Source: Sthenelais limicola
Taxonomy: Eukaryota; Annelida; Polychaeta; Phyllodocida; Sigalionidae
Length of the DNA: 64,000 nt
Direction of reading: 5' to 3'
Assembly: GCA_942159475.1 (NCBI GenBank)
Contig: OW804096.1
Span: 14,991,871-15,055,870 of the forward strand
How positions within the stretch are numbered: the first letter of the stretch is position 1; each line of letters begins with the position of its first letter. This document shows positions 23,401 through 35,881 of this stretch, piece by piece. The position numbers and the translations under genes were made by a program. A model generated the notes under the pieces. That model searched no databases and had not been told where the DNA came from. It saw only the letters and a list, made by a program, of their open reading frames with translations.

Positions 23401-24833
23401 TATGTGAAACTTAAAGCAAGAGTACTAAAATATGACAATTACCTGGAGAAATTGTATATACGGATCCCAGACAACTACAATGTTCCCAGAAAATACACCT
23501 TAGATAGGAAAATCTTGCTATGGACTGGCAATTCAAGAAATTAACGCTGAACCATGCATTATTATAATACTATTGTTTCCGTCTTGTTAGCGTCTCAACA
23601 GGTTTTTGTATGAGAAATTGACGATCCTAAGAGGGATTTTGGTTTTAAATGATATTACTGTATGTATCTGGTACAAGCTTTAAAAATTATGTTATCCGTA
23701 GGTTAACCCATAGATGGACGATATTGCATTATATTTTTGTTCAATCCTATATGGACAGGTGAGGGATTCTATATAATGCTGTAATGATATATAATTTTTA
23801 CAGTCTGTATTTTAAGCGTTTTTGGCGTGAGGTTTGTAAACGCCTATATAATAGGGTTAAGGTGAAACCTCATTTACCTCATATTAAGGATATTCATATG
23901 GTATTCAACACCAGGTATATATGGACATTTTATGTCATTATGGGCGTCAATTCAGGGTGTTTTTGTGACCTGTTTTTTATGCCAGAAAACGGCGAAGACT
24001 TTTCTAATTCATTTTTGGTGTTTTTACGCACATGATTAGACATGTTTTCTGAGACTGGTTGGACAAAATCTTTGCATCATATTTGGATAAAAAATAGGTT
24101 AACACCACACAGTTTTTGGGACTATAGGACAAATTTGGGTGTGTCCAATCAGGTATTATGCCAAGTATTTTTACACTAAAAATTTGTATTTTAAGGCATG
24201 TCCAGGCGGTCTAGGAAATGACATTTTTTAGATTAAATTTTAAGAGTTTTTTTTATCAGATTTCATGTATCTGGGTGACCAAATATAGGTTATTATAGCA
24301 TTTTGATGACACAAAGACAGCATATTTATATCTTCTAGGTATCAGCAGTCAGGTTCAATTGTATTCAGCTGACATTTATTCTTTAGGGCAAGTTATATCA
24401 ATGTTTATCAAAATTTCGTAATACAAAGTTCTTTCAAATATTTCTGGTAAACTTCCAGCAGTGGACCATTAGCTAATAATTTGTCATTATTTCTAACCAT
24501 AATGTGTCATTATTATTTGCAACCATATTCCCTTGTCTCTTGTAGACTTTCATGTAATCACAGGAAATAAAGAACCTAATAACCAAATGAAAGACGTTCA
24601 TGTGCATTTCCTAGTAAGGATGAAGCAATTATGTAATAAAAACTGCGAGATTATCAGTCTAATATCTCCATTATTTAGTTGTCTTATATTGGTTGATGAA
24701 ATCAGAAGTGTTATATTGGTTGACAGATGGATGCCAGAGATCACTGGACAGCAGCTGGATATCAGAGATCCCCGGATATTAGAGATCTACCAGATTCTGA
24801 TGTTCTTGATATCAGGAACAATACTCCTATGAC
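23401..24833. other. Degenerate AT-rich sequence, possibly old LINE debris
   Basis: An 83-codon open frame at 23784-24035 has no recognised domain. The remainder is AT-rich with no supportable exons. Confidence 0.3.
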
Positions 24834-25531
24834 ATCAGTTTGATTTCAGTTCCTGATATCACAAATGGTATCGGTGTGATATCGGCTCAATATCAGAACT
24901 GATACCAGAAATAATATCGGTCTGATATCGCCCCGATATCAGAACTGATATCAGAAATAGTATCGGTGTGATATCGGCTCAATATCAGATCTGATGTCAG
25001 AAATAATATCGGTCTGATATCGGCTCAATATCAGAACTGATATCAGAAATAGTATCAGTCTGATATCGGCTCAATATCAGAACTGATATCAGAAATAATA
25101 TCGGTACGATATCGGCTCAATATCAGATCTGATATCAGAAATAATATCGGTCTGATATCGGCTCAATATCAGAACTGATATCAGAAATAGTATCAGTCTG
25201 ATATCGGCTCGATATCAGATCTGATATCAGAAATAACATCGGTCTGATATCGGCTCAATATCAGAACTGATATAAGAAATAATATCGGTATGATATCGGC
25301 TCAATATCAGAAACTGATATCAGAAATAGTATCGGTGTGATATCGGCTCAATATCAGAAACTGATATCAGAAATAGTATTGATCTGATATCGGCCAGATA
25401 TCAGATCTGATATCAGATCTGATATCGGGCCGACCGAATTTGAGGGTGCAGTCTGATATCGATCGATATCAGATCTGATATCGGGCCGATGGAGTGTCTG
25501 ATATCGGGCCGATATCAAGGTGATATCGGGT
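24834..25531. repeat. GATATC satellite array, inverted relative to the 8-11 kb array
   Basis: About 14 units of 46-47 bp read CAGAACTGATATCAGAAATA, GTATCGGTCTGATATCGGCT, CAATAT. This is the reverse complement of the 47-bp unit in 8698-11000. The right edge (tgatatcgggtttcttggtg) resembles the reverse complement of the left edge of the other array near 7985 (caccaagaaa). Confidence 0.85.
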
Positions 25532-26092
25532 TTCTTGGTGGGTCCCGATCCCTCGCCTGCCTACTCTGGAGGTACACTTTGGAACGAGCTACCAAAGGCA
25601 ATAAAAAATGAACAAGATTCAAGATCATTTAAAAACAAAGCCCTAATCATGCTAAAATCAGATCAGTAACATAGCTCTCTCTTTTTTAGGCAGACACCAA
25701 CCTAGTATTGCTGTCTAATCACTCTCTGCTACAACAACACTCTATCTATATCGTACATCTCTAATTCTTTCATTGCACACTGTTGGAGGTACGAAGTTAC
25801 CTCTCACTGCATTGTATGTACTGTAACAAATCTGTAAGTCATCATTACCATTATGTAAACCTTGTTTGTAACCATTGTTTTTTTTTTTACCATGCTCTGT
25901 ACTATATTATACCGTATCGACTAATTCACCGGAAACGTAGTATTATTTCTAACCGGATATGTTAATCTAAAGTAGACTGCAGCAGCAGGTGGAACGCCAC
26001 AGAATCTGTATTGTGTTACCTGTTCTCGACTATATCATGTGTATTTGTTTTGAGAAGCTGGATAAATAAAATCAGTAAAAAAAAAAAAAAAC
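25532..26092 (+). mobile_element. Truncated non-LTR retrotransposon, 3' end with poly(A)
   Basis: The start encodes the conserved C-terminal tail of a LINE reverse transcriptase region (SGGTLWNELPKAIKNEQDSR, then SFKNKAL), with a stop at about 25669. A roughly 400-bp 3' UTR follows, with ATAAATAAAA and a 15-bp poly(A) tail at 26077-26091. The 5' part is missing: the element emerges directly from the GATATC satellite. The TLWNxLPxxIK..xSFK motif is typical of CR1/L2/Jockey-like elements. Confidence 0.7.
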
Positions 26093-26740
26093 CCTATAAT
26101 ATCATATGCCATGTTATACCCCCAAAAGTGCTTGAGCAGTGACTAATAAGTTATAACGGACTGGTAATAATATATGAGACCGCTTTGTGGTATCAAGGTT
26201 GATTCACAACAATCACAATCACAATCACAAAGCCACAGTGATTACACAAAACATCCCACATCCTTACAACCAACAGCTGTTTGTTGTGATAAAATGTGCC
26301 ATCCACATTATGCTAACTATAAGTAATTGAACCACAAGTATATATGTTGTAGGCGAAAGATATGGGTATGGGAGCCACCTCTAATTAATTTAATCAATTA
26401 GCTTGATGTCATTACTTAATTAAGTGATTTATTATGTGTCTTATTGTCTTAGTCCCTACTTAAGGATTGCATGTAACTATGTGAGACAAGCCAGGACCAA
26501 CTCAGGTTAAGTTCCATCCTACTCTTCCCCTCTCCGCCCCTGAACCCTTCCCCACACCCCAGTGTCCAGTGGAGTGGCAGCTGCTAGTGGGCGCCTTGCG
26601 AATGTAATTTAGATATTTTTAGGCCGTTTTTTCTTGGCACACGGTGAAATCGCCAGCTTTTCCCTGCCCCTTGCCCCGTCCCCGTCCCACCCGCTGACCC
26701 GTTCCGGCCGTGTAGACTGACAGCTCTACATGGCCCAACA
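26093..26740. other. No gene seen; short (CACAAT)n
   Basis: A CAATCA/CACAAT microsatellite lies at about 26211-26237. There is GC-richer sequence at 26520-26740 without a supported exon. Confidence 0.4.
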
Positions 26741-26815
26741 AGTAGAGGATGAAAAAAAGGGCGGCCGGACTGAGGCACGAACCTGCGACCTGCTGGTGAG
26801 CATGTAACCATCTGC
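26741..26815 (-). mobile_element. tRNA-derived SINE-like fragment
   Basis: On the minus strand the sequence GCTCACCAGCAGGTCGCAGG followed by TTCGTGCCTC looks like the anticodon-to-T-arm region of a tRNA-related SINE with a B box (GGTTCGTGCC). No intact tRNA cloverleaf can be built. Confidence 0.4.
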
Positions 26816-27309
26816 AATAAATGTTTTGGTTTGGAAGATTGGCAGAACTTTGCTAGTTATATGAGAACAGCAGACACAAGCATAGCAGTGGAAAGTGGCT
26901 GAAATCATTTATTCTACAGTTGTACGGACAACAGCCTTATACTAGCAGTAGGTTTATAGCAGGGTCATGCGGAATCCGGGACTTGATTTCTGTGATTGCC
27001 TTGTATTTGCCTTGTACAATGAATTGGGATCATGAGAAATAAAGGAATTATATGAGCTTAATCTACTCTCATTTGTGATTTAATTGTTATCCTTGCCCCT
27101 TGCCAAGCTAGTAGACCTCTATATAATGTGCATACTAAATCTGTTTGGCTAATTAATCATGGACTTGACCGATTTGATGCTACCAAGACATGGAATGAAC
27201 TGATTAATGAGCAATATAAATTATCACACAAAACGCAAGGGGGTGAGTTGGCTCTCTTATTTGGTAACAATATAATTATATACACTCATGTTCATTCTGT
27301 CCATTTCAG

Positions 27310-27489
27310 GAGATCTGTGTAAACGGTGTCTGCAAGCATAAAGATAGTAAGTTAAACTTAAAAAGACCATACACTGTTAATAGTCTGTTCATACTTATTT
27401 ACTTAATTTTTAAAGTTTACATCTACATTACATGTTGTAGCTTTTAAATAATGATGCTTTAAATAATGTTTCACTTTCAGAGAAGTAAA
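27310..27489 (+). CDS. Candidate terminal exons of a cysteine-rich secreted peptide
   Basis: Exon 27310-27346 (acceptor tccatttcag, donor gtaagt) encodes EICVNGVCKHKD in phase 0 and ends in phase 1. Spliced to 27481 (acceptor tcactttcag) it adds two lysines and a stop at 27487-27489. A CxxxxC peptide ending in basic residues suits the C-terminus of a small secreted Cys-rich protein, and phase matches the signal-peptide exon at 950-1060. ATTAAA signals follow at 27719 and 27767. Linkage over 26 kb is inference. Confidence 0.4.
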
Positions 27490-30400
27490 GATGTCCTATG
27501 TACACCAATACCAGGAGAAATATGTACAATCAAAGTGGAAGAAAAAGGATCAAATGAAGAAATCAGAAGCAATGAGGAAGAAGGAGGAGAACTGGAAGAA
27601 CCATATGATCAATGGAAGGGAAGGGAGGAAACGGTCGCTAGATACTTGCTGGCTTTTAACACCATTGGCTTGGACTGGATTCACACATTGTCAACAGAAT
27701 TTCCTCACACTGCAAACACATTAAATATGATCACATGGTTGTAGGATGTTCATCCTCTGTCTGGTGACATTAAACATATAATATATATTGAATTGTATTC
27801 ATGCTTTATAAACAGTTACAAAAATAGCATTCTCTATAGTAGTTCTTCTATAGAAAATATCATGTTAACATAAATAGATAAAACAAAATAACAGAGTGAA
27901 AAGTAATGATAACATTCTCAATCTTTTTGACAATCACAATTCATTCAATAATTGTTTTGGTATGAATTTGCTTGGATTCCCATGAGATTATCATTGTATG
28001 AAGATGGCTCCAATCAAATTTATTTTAAAAAATAAATAGACTTAACCCACTATCCAGTATAGTCATATCTATCGATCTGAATATTTGGTACCTTTTAAAA
28101 CAATTGACAATCTTACTTAGTGTATCATTGCCTCCTCAACCTGTTATCATAACGCTACCAGAAATCATTATTATCCGTGGTATACTATTTCTAGTAATCT
28201 TAGTCTAACTAACAATAATACTATCCATGAGTACGCCTAACAATGTACTTTGTAAGCATTTCAGCGTAATTGTTACTGTAATTCTCAGACTTTTCTCAGA
28301 CTTTTCAAACCTTATGAACAATAAGAATCATGAACATTTGATATGTCAGTCAGACTTTTAAAACCTTTCGAACAATAATTGATATGTTAGACAAGGCACT
28401 TGTATACATTTCATCAATATTTTTACATATAAGGCAAATTTAGATGATTGTCTGCCTTGACTATGTGCCTTCTAAGATCTCCATAATGGTCACCATTCTT
28501 AAAATACAAACCATTTGGATACTATCATGCAGCTATAGTGCACCTTAGACCTATATAACATAAGAAGCACAAATTGTCTGACTAATGCAAATAGCTTTAT
28601 CACACTGCACTTTTTTAATAACTGTACACCATTTGAAAATAAAAGCATTACTTGTGAAAACAACTGATCATGTTCTGTATTTAACTTATTAGATGTGTTA
28701 CTGAAAGCTGCATTCTCAGCAGAAATCTTAAAACATGTACTCATAATATTTCTTATAGATAAAACTGCATTCATCAATATTCTGCTGCTATTATATGTTC
28801 ATAAAAGGTTGAACTGATCAAGAGAAAACTGCAGCGATGATAAGTGAAGTCATTACAGGAAAGCAGTAGGAGTTAAAGCAGGTAACAATATTGTCACAGG
28901 AGGCAGACGAGTCTCACTTGTTAGAATGACCTCTGTGACCGGGTTCTTGGAAGTCACTCAGTCCACACGTCCCCGTACATAAATCTTAGTAAGTTAAAGC
29001 GGGTAAAAATATATTGTAGAGAATTGCATTCTTTTGGGTTGGATTATTGACCCAATTAAGACCGCTGACCCCCAATGTTGGTTAGGTACACCACATCTGA
29101 GTCAGGCTGGGAGGGAGGGACATGTTATCACTTTATTCCATATCAAAACTTTTCTATTTCAGACTATAGAATCCCTGAATCCACATTCTCATGGACAGGA
29201 GCCCTATAGCCAGAACTAGACCCTGAGTAAAAGCAAAACCATGTATACTTAAATGTTGATGCTGAAACATAATAGAAACATAATTTTTTAGTCAATAGAA
29301 AGGAAAAGTGTTCCAGCCTGTGTTTCAAGAGGATACTACAGAAATCCTCAGAAGGAAAACAACTACAATTGAAGGTCACTCGGTGTCAATTGACCTACAA
29401 CTTTGGTTTCAACACCTCAGAATCATTGTAGACGTTCAGATTTGAAGGTGTTTTTTTTTAACCTTTCCATGTCTCAAAGAAGGCAAAAGAGCAAAGCATT
29501 TGGAGCATCTAATGTATGAGGACGAATCTAGAATACTGGGAGTGCAGAACACTGCTGCTATCCATGCAATAGCAGAATGTGATACAACATTAAATTTTTT
29601 AAGCTTATGAGATTGAACTGCTATGTGCAACATAGGTGGATCTATATCTGCTTCTGCCAATGCGCCAAAGACAAGCTGAAGTATTCTCTGATAACAAAGC
29701 ACCCCTACTTGATATGTAGAGAAAGGTGGAGAATGTTATATTCTACTTCTGTAAATTACTGCAGTATAAAAAAGGTTCCCTCTCCTCATCATGCATGTCC
29801 ATCCACAGGTCCTACCATCTATATCAGCTGCTAATAAGTATCCCAGCCAAAGTGTATGCTACCAAATTCAAATTTGGAAGGGAGTTACAGATAATTGGGG
29901 ATGAAAGTCTACTAACCTGCCCCTGACCAACTACTACAGATCATTTGCTGCAGCTGTAAGAGCTACTGCAGCAATCTTAAGTGTTCCTAACACAGGTTAT
30001 CATGGAATGCACTGCTGCATGTGGCCATAATGGTGACTGCAAATAGGTCAGGCCCTATTTTCCAGACTGGTGAAATCAGGATGTCATGTCAGGTTCCATA
30101 TACACAGTGCATGGCTAATTGTTTTTTTCCTGCGGTAGGTTGTTTATTTCAGGTATCAAAGCAATGCTTATGACAGTTTGTTTAGTGGAAAGATGTTATA
30201 GGACATCCTTGGTCATGTAAGCCTTTGTACAATCTCACTAAATGTGACTTAGATTTTTCACTTCACAGGATGTATTTGCAGGGCATTTTTCTGGTCATTT
30301 CTTTCATGTATCAGTATACCAACTTGATAAACATTGATTATATAGATTTCCTTATTGTTTCATTGGATCCCCCATGTCTGGAAACATTAATAAAGTGTAT

Positions 30401-31190
30401 TCACACTTGAATAAATGTTGATTTTATACTGAGTTATGGTATTTCAAAGTTTTAGAGGCGGCCATTTTGTTCTTTGAGATTTTTGGCATGTTCCACCATC
30501 CAGATTTTTCTAGACTTTTAGTATGTTAATAATGAGCACTCATACTAGCCAAAACCATTGAGAAACCTGTTGCAATTTGTCCTAGGTCAAACTCTATGTT
30601 TAATGGACTACTGTTGAAAAAAAACCACATTTGTGGCTGAATTCCCTGGAAATATAAATATTTTATTATTGAAAGAAATCATAGAAAATCATTTTTACCA
30701 ATGTTGTATTAACTACCAAGAGATTAAATTAAAGCATAAAATGACTAAAGTTTTTGTGTATACGAATTGAAAGATGTTAGAAATATTTCTTATCGTTTTT
30801 TTTGGAAAATATGTGAAAAATGACTTATAACGCCCCCTAGTGGAAAGGCATCATGTGCCATGGATTTTATTTTTATTTCATTGGATTCCCTGACATGGAA
30901 AACAGAAATGGACACCAAAATCATTCATTTATGTTAATTAGAACCAGAGTTATGTGCATTTATAGTCTGGGCGGCCATCTTGGACGCCATCTTGGATTTA
31001 AGCATGATAAAATGTTTGAAAAAATTGCAGACATCGAGTTTTGAATTCTACTCATTGAATACTACAAAAAAATGTTTGTCTGCAAAAATTGACATGAATT
31101 CCACACAGGAGCCATTTTTTTGACATAAGCAAATAGACTACTTGTTGACCGCACCATCCGTCCGATCTAATTATTGTCAGGTGATTTATA
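27490..31190. other. Long stretch without a supported gene
   Basis: It begins with a probable 3' UTR (to about 27770). After that there is AT-rich DNA with no domain-bearing frame. A splice-acceptor-like site at 29162 precedes an 18-codon open stretch, too weak to call. Short GGCGGCCATCTTGGA motifs occur at about 30466 and 30969. Confidence 0.4.
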
Positions 31191-31960
31191 TATCAATTTG
31201 AATGCCTTGGTGTGGCCGACAAAAATAATTACAGAAGAACTAACCGTCCAATTATAAATCTGAAAGCATGGCTGTTTTCCTGACAGTCAGGGGGATCTGT
31301 GGTAATTTTTATTTTCAGATTGGAAGCATTTTGAGGGATCTATGAGCTATCTAGTAGAGAGCAATATTTTTGTGTTTTTACAAGTGGTCATGATTGTGGC
31401 AGAAATTCGTATGAAAATACATTTACAATATAAGACACTCTTACATCATCTAAATCCTAGCATTGCAATATTTTCCGTAGTTTTAAGGGATATATTTTTT
31501 TTATTACTGAAGGTCGTACATCATTTATTTGTTTATCGGAAAATGTTTTGTCGCGTTGCCATAAATTCTAGAAGTAACTCTATTTTGTATCTCTAACTTA
31601 TACATGTCAAGAAGAGCCTGAACTACTTAAATAAATTGATGTAGCAATTACAATTGTATACCCAACTAACATCACATATCTATTGCATTATTTATACTAA
31701 CAATAATCATACCTCATCTCTAGCATGTATATCAATTGACATATCTTAAATGTCCATGTATTATCTTCAATCCTATGCATGGATATATTATTATTTATAT
31801 TGATTCGAATGACTTGATGTGGTTGCCGGAAATAATTCATTTTGAAGTAACTAACCATCCGATTATAAATTTGAAAGTAGTACTATCTTCCTGACAGTCA
31901 AGATTGGAAGCATTTTGAAGGAGCTATGAGCGATCTAATGGAAAGCAATATTTTTTAGTT
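31191..31960. repeat. Two diverged copies of a ~160-bp repeat
   Basis: The segments 31195-31370 and 31803-31958 share the order gaatgmcttg.tgtgg, aactaaccRtccRattataaa, tcctgacagtca, agattggaagcattttga, ctatgagc and gcaatatttt. It is probably a decayed transposon family. No coding sequence. Confidence 0.55.
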
Positions 31961-31984
31961 GAGCAGACATCTCCAACAATTTTG

Positions 31985-32115
31985 GTGGTGTAGTGGTGTA
32001 GAAGCTCACTTGTGAATCACAAGGTTGCTAGATCGAACCCAAGCATGGGAAATTTTCTTTTTCTCTGCTTGGCATCAGTGGTTCTGCACCGGTGGCTGTC
32101 ATGCCAAAATCTGTC
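31985..32115 (+). mobile_element. tRNA-like SINE, copy 1
   Basis: The head ggtggtgtagtggtgtagaa resembles a pol III A box. It is followed at about 35 bp by gttgctagatcgaacccaag, a degenerate B box region, then a T-rich link and ggcatcagtggttctgcacc. The same head occurs in reverse at 58075-58145 and its body continues left of the Polinton, so this is a repeated SINE family. Confidence 0.55.
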
Positions 32116-32938
32116 AAAATCTTTGAACACCAATTTTACCAATTTAAAATTTACAACTGTACGGAAATTGTGCAGAAGGTTTATATACTTTTCTCCAACA
32201 GTTAGAGTTTAATGTTTTTCAGAGCAGAACGCCTGTCCTCAGTGACAGCTGAAAAAATTTCCTGAATAAAGCTTTTATTAGGCAAAAAAAAATAGGTGTG
32301 TTTCCGATTTACGCCCCCCCCCCCCCTACCTAGACAAACCTCACCCTACCTAAACAATTTTTACCTTCCCTTTTTGGATTTTTTGACAAAAAAAGCTTAT
32401 AAAAGCAGGAAAACGGGGTTTCCTAACCCGGAACTGTCAAAAAGCACATTCCCCATGTTTAAAACAACTATTGTTATGAAAAAGACATTTTTTTCAGTTC
32501 ATGGGATGTGGTTTCCAAACAAAAAAAAATAACAAAAAAAAAGTTACCAACCGCCCCCCTCCCACCTACCTAGATTTCAGCCAGATAAATTGGAAACACA
32601 CCTATTTCTTTTGGCCTTATATGAAGCTATGGTGACCTGGTCGCACAATATATATATATAGTGAATTGACAACAAGAGATACCCAGAGTAATAAACCATC
32701 ATTAGCCCCACTAAAGTAGTGGCGAGTTTGGTAGGTCGTGGTTAAATTTCTTTGATGGTCACGAGGCTGAGAAGGAATGCCATCAAATCCAGTTTGCTGT
32801 CATTTCCTGATTATAAACTGGGATGAGATATTTATGGTATATGCATTGCTCCGAGAACAACATATCTAGCGTTAGATAATTTACACTCTTTAGATTGACT
32901 AGTGCAGAGGGTGCAGAGATTGTATAGCATGGTAACAG
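32116..32938. other. No gene seen; homopolymer-rich MITE-like stretch
   Basis: At 32293-32607 a segment begins aataggtgtgtttccgattt and ends with its imperfect inverted copy (aaacacacctattt), so a ~315-bp MITE with TIRs is likely. It includes poly-C and poly-A runs. The rest is unremarkable. Confidence 0.5.
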
Positions 32939-33112
32939 GAACTTTCAACCCCTGGTCTTTTCCCACCTGGAACTTTCAACCCCTGGTCTTTTCCCCCCTG
33001 GTCTTTTCAACCCCTGGTCATTTCAACCCCAGGTCGTTTCAACCCCGGGTCGTTTCAACCCCTGGTCGTTTCAACACCAGAGCATTTCAACCCCTGGTCA
33101 TTTCAACACCAC
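32939..33112. repeat. ~16-bp minisatellite (TTTCAACCCCTGGTC)n
   Basis: About ten imperfect copies of CCCTGGTCRTTTCAAC run in tandem. The open frame through it simply repeats FQPLV/FNP-type residues and is not a gene. Confidence 0.85.
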
Positions 33113-33735
33113 TCCACTCTCCATACATAATGTGCCTGTGCCTATCAGTGTAGAATAAAGTATACTTCACCGAAATCAGGTTATTTCACTGATTATTTTT
33201 ACTAAATTATTTAACAAAAAATTGGGTACTTGTATTGATGCGACCATATATAACTAAGAACACAAAATTCCACAACAAATAAAAACATTCCTACGAACAT
33301 AGAAAAAGCTGAACCAGTTTATACCCATTTCCCACTACACCTGAGAAAGTTCTTCCAAACTGCATCCAAATCGACTCCTAGAATCCACCTGCTGGGCTAG
33401 ATGGATTCTAATAGTCTAGATTTGTTTCACTTTCCCAATATTATTTCACCTAGTTTATTCAGAACTGAAGCAAATCAGTTTTGACAGCAGTTTAAAGTGA
33501 ATTGTCCAAAGCGCAACGAGTAGTAATGTGAGCAGAGCCATTTTAGGCTTGACTCCGCTGATGTTTTTTCCCTCTGCGGTTGTTGTGGTTGCATTTTGCA
33601 GTGCATTCTCAGTCCAAATATAAGAACAATTGTAGCTGGTCAGAGGAGAGCCTTGATATGTTGTGCAGTATAGGTTATTTATTATAATTAATAAATGACA
33701 GTAATTATCAAACCGCATTATTTGCCGCAATAAGG

Positions 33736-33786
33736 ATGGGGTCTGGTTCGGGGTCTGGTTCGGGGTCTGGTTCGGGGTCTGGTGGG
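33736..33786. repeat. 14-bp minisatellite (GGGGTCTGGTTC)n
   Basis: Four tandem copies of ggggtctggttc(gg), 16 bp left of MITE family 2 copy 1. Confidence 0.85.
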
Positions 33787-33801
33787 GCCTTGCATGATAT
33801 T

Positions 33802-34038
33802 TGGGTCAGATTTTCAGAAAATGTACAATTGGCAGTTGTACACATTTAGTAAATTCTGCTAAATTAGGCTGCAATTTGGTCAATACTAGGTAAATTCGGG
33901 TATATTCGGCATTGCATTGATTCTAGCAATCTGTTTGGTTAGGTTGAACTGTATTTTGAACTTTATTTTCGACTGAAATTTGGGTTCATTGAGAAGATTG
34001 GCGAGGTTGAATTGTACATTTTCTGAAGATCTGACCCA
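33802..34038 (+). mobile_element. MITE family 2, copy 1 (TGGGTCAGATTTTCAGAAAA ends)
   Basis: A 237-bp element has ~30-bp TIRs (TGGGTCAGATTTTCAGAAAA then TGTACAATT). Near-identical copies are at 61202-61444 (same orientation) and 59652-59888 (opposite), and a fragment lies near 58640-58720. The central sequence is conserved among copies, so the family spread recently. Confidence 0.8.
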
Positions 34039-34534
34039 TTTATACAATGAAATCATTTCACAACGATTCGATTTGCTTCACTGTGGTTCTGTAGTGTGAC
34101 AGGGATATATTTAAGTATACAGACAGTCCCACTAAATGAACTTTTAAAGCTGTATTCTCAACTGACATCAACCAAATACTCTCTAGTTGTTATCCTGTTC
34201 TATTTGAAAGTCATTTGAAAGTCTCTTGAGTGAAATTGTGGACGATTTATGTGCTGCAGGGCTTCATGAAATTAGGTTGCCCCCCGAAATCCTTTGCTTC
34301 AGTGGTGTCATTTATTATCACTCACTGTCACTCGTTTTTTCCCTGTCGATTCAGCTTGAAAATCTTGTATGGTATAAATACATAACATCAAACAATCAAT
34401 ACATTTAGTGCGGTAATGTTACATAGTATTTTGGGGTTCGTATACACCCTACTATACAAATGAATTTCATTTATAATGTCTCCAATGGTTACATTCCCTG
34501 GAAAATTGTTGAATTTATAATACTAATGTTGTCT

Positions 34535-34735
34535 CTCACCCCCATCTCATTCTCTCTCTGTCTCTCTCTCTCCAGCTCTCTGTCTAATCTCTTTCTCTCT
34601 TCTCTCTCATCCTCTGTCTCTCCCTTCACTCTCTCCCTCTCTCTTTCTCTGTCACTCTCTCTCTTCTCTCCTTCCCTCTGTCTCTCTCATGGGCTCTCCC
34701 CCCCTCTCTCTTTCCCCCCTCTCTCCCTATAACTG
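34535..34735. repeat. (CT)n microsatellite tract
   Basis: A long TCTC-rich tract; a GAGA-rich counterpart lies at 35178-35270. The sequence between (34736-35177) has no supported gene. Confidence 0.85.
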
Positions 34736-35328
34736 AAACCATGCCCTTATACAATACCTGGATACATAGTATATATTTTGTTTAAACCTCATATAACTGT
34801 TCTCGACTATATGGAGTATATTATAGAGAGAGAGAACCTGGGAAAGAAATCTTCTGTTGAATTGCAAATTAATCACTGACAAATATCCAACAATGAGTGT
34901 GACGTTTCATTTTTTTGAAGGTTTTATTTTCACTGGGTTGGCATTATCCCAGATGGGTTCTTCTAATGCGCCCAGTTTACAAAAAATAACCTCCCCAATG
35001 TCTCCTATACCTCTTGATCAGAAAACGTTCTCAGAAAGGTCTTCCAGGGTGGTTGGAAGTGTTTTCTATCTAATAGATGTAGGCTATAACAAGGGGATAC
35101 AATAGGAATAAAACCCTATTATTGAACGGTTGTATTAGGCCTAGTTTTGTAAATTGTATATTGATTATACAATGTAGTCATAGGAGAACGAGAGGGAGAG
35201 AGGGAGAACGAGACAGAGGGAGAGAGAGGAGAGAAAGAATGAAAGAGGCACAGAGAGGGAGAACGACAGAAAGACCAAAATTCAAAATTCAAATACAGAC
35301 TAATGCCCAGAAAATATATATAATACAA

Positions 35329-35560
35329 CAATAGATCGTAGTATACTACCCCAGGAGTTAAGGAAAGATCAACTATAGAAGCTGAAATATACAGCCTGAT
35401 ACACATCATACAATAGATGGTAGTATACTACCCCAGGAGCTAGTGGAAGACCAGCTATAGAAGCTGAACTAAACAGCCTGATACACATCATACAACAATA
35501 GATGGTAGTATACTACCCCAGGAGTTAGTGGAGATCATCTATAATATTGAGCCGAAACAG
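35329..35560. repeat. ~83-bp tandem repeat, 2.7 copies
   Basis: Units begin caatagatSgtagtatactaccccaggag at 35329, 35411 and 35495 and contain agctgaa and cagcctgatacacatcatac. The repeat lies just outside the Polinton. No coding sequence. Confidence 0.8.
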
Positions 35561-35764
35561 AAACAGCCGCTGAAACCATCTGCCCAATTCTTTTATTGGA
35601 TTTCTCTCTTTTTTCACAAGATATAAACTGTATATATATGTATATGTACACTCTCCCGCCCGCCGTATCCGCGCAATACGAAATTGGATACGAATTTCTT
35701 GTCCCCACTTTTGATACGATTTTTTTTCGTCACAGCGTTTTTCGTACCCGCGACGGGTAAATCA

Positions 35765-35881
35765 TAACCTGGGAAAGCTATAGGATTAGTCTCCTAATCC
35801 CTTAGACCCCTACGGCCGGCCGGCCAGCCAGTGCCAGACAAGCTGGCGTGACCATTGGTGTATGACGGCCACTAGAGTAGA
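35765..35881 (-). mobile_element. SINE body interrupted by the Polinton (left half)
   Basis: The end atgacggccactagagtaga matches the body of the SINE at 31985-32115 in reverse (ggcatgacagccaccggtgc) and would continue directly into accaaacagag at 58049. The left border is approximate. Confidence 0.5.
35876..35881. repeat. Polinton target-site duplication, left (AGTAGA)
   Basis: This 6-bp sequence AGTAGA directly precedes the left terminal repeat. The same 6 bp directly follow the right terminal repeat at 58043-58048. Six-bp duplications are characteristic of Polinton integration. Confidence 0.95.

Noticed and set aside
29163..29219. Possible terminal exon after acceptor ctatttcag
   Set aside because: Short open stretch with no Cys pattern and no clear 3' end signal; only chance-level splice evidence.
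31985..32050. Functional tRNA gene
   Set aside because: No complete cloverleaf, degenerate B box, and the same sequence recurs with a SINE body at the Polinton flanks.
33455..33730. 91-codon minus-strand frame
   Set aside because: No recognisable domain, no promoter or splice context, composition like the surrounding AT-rich DNA.
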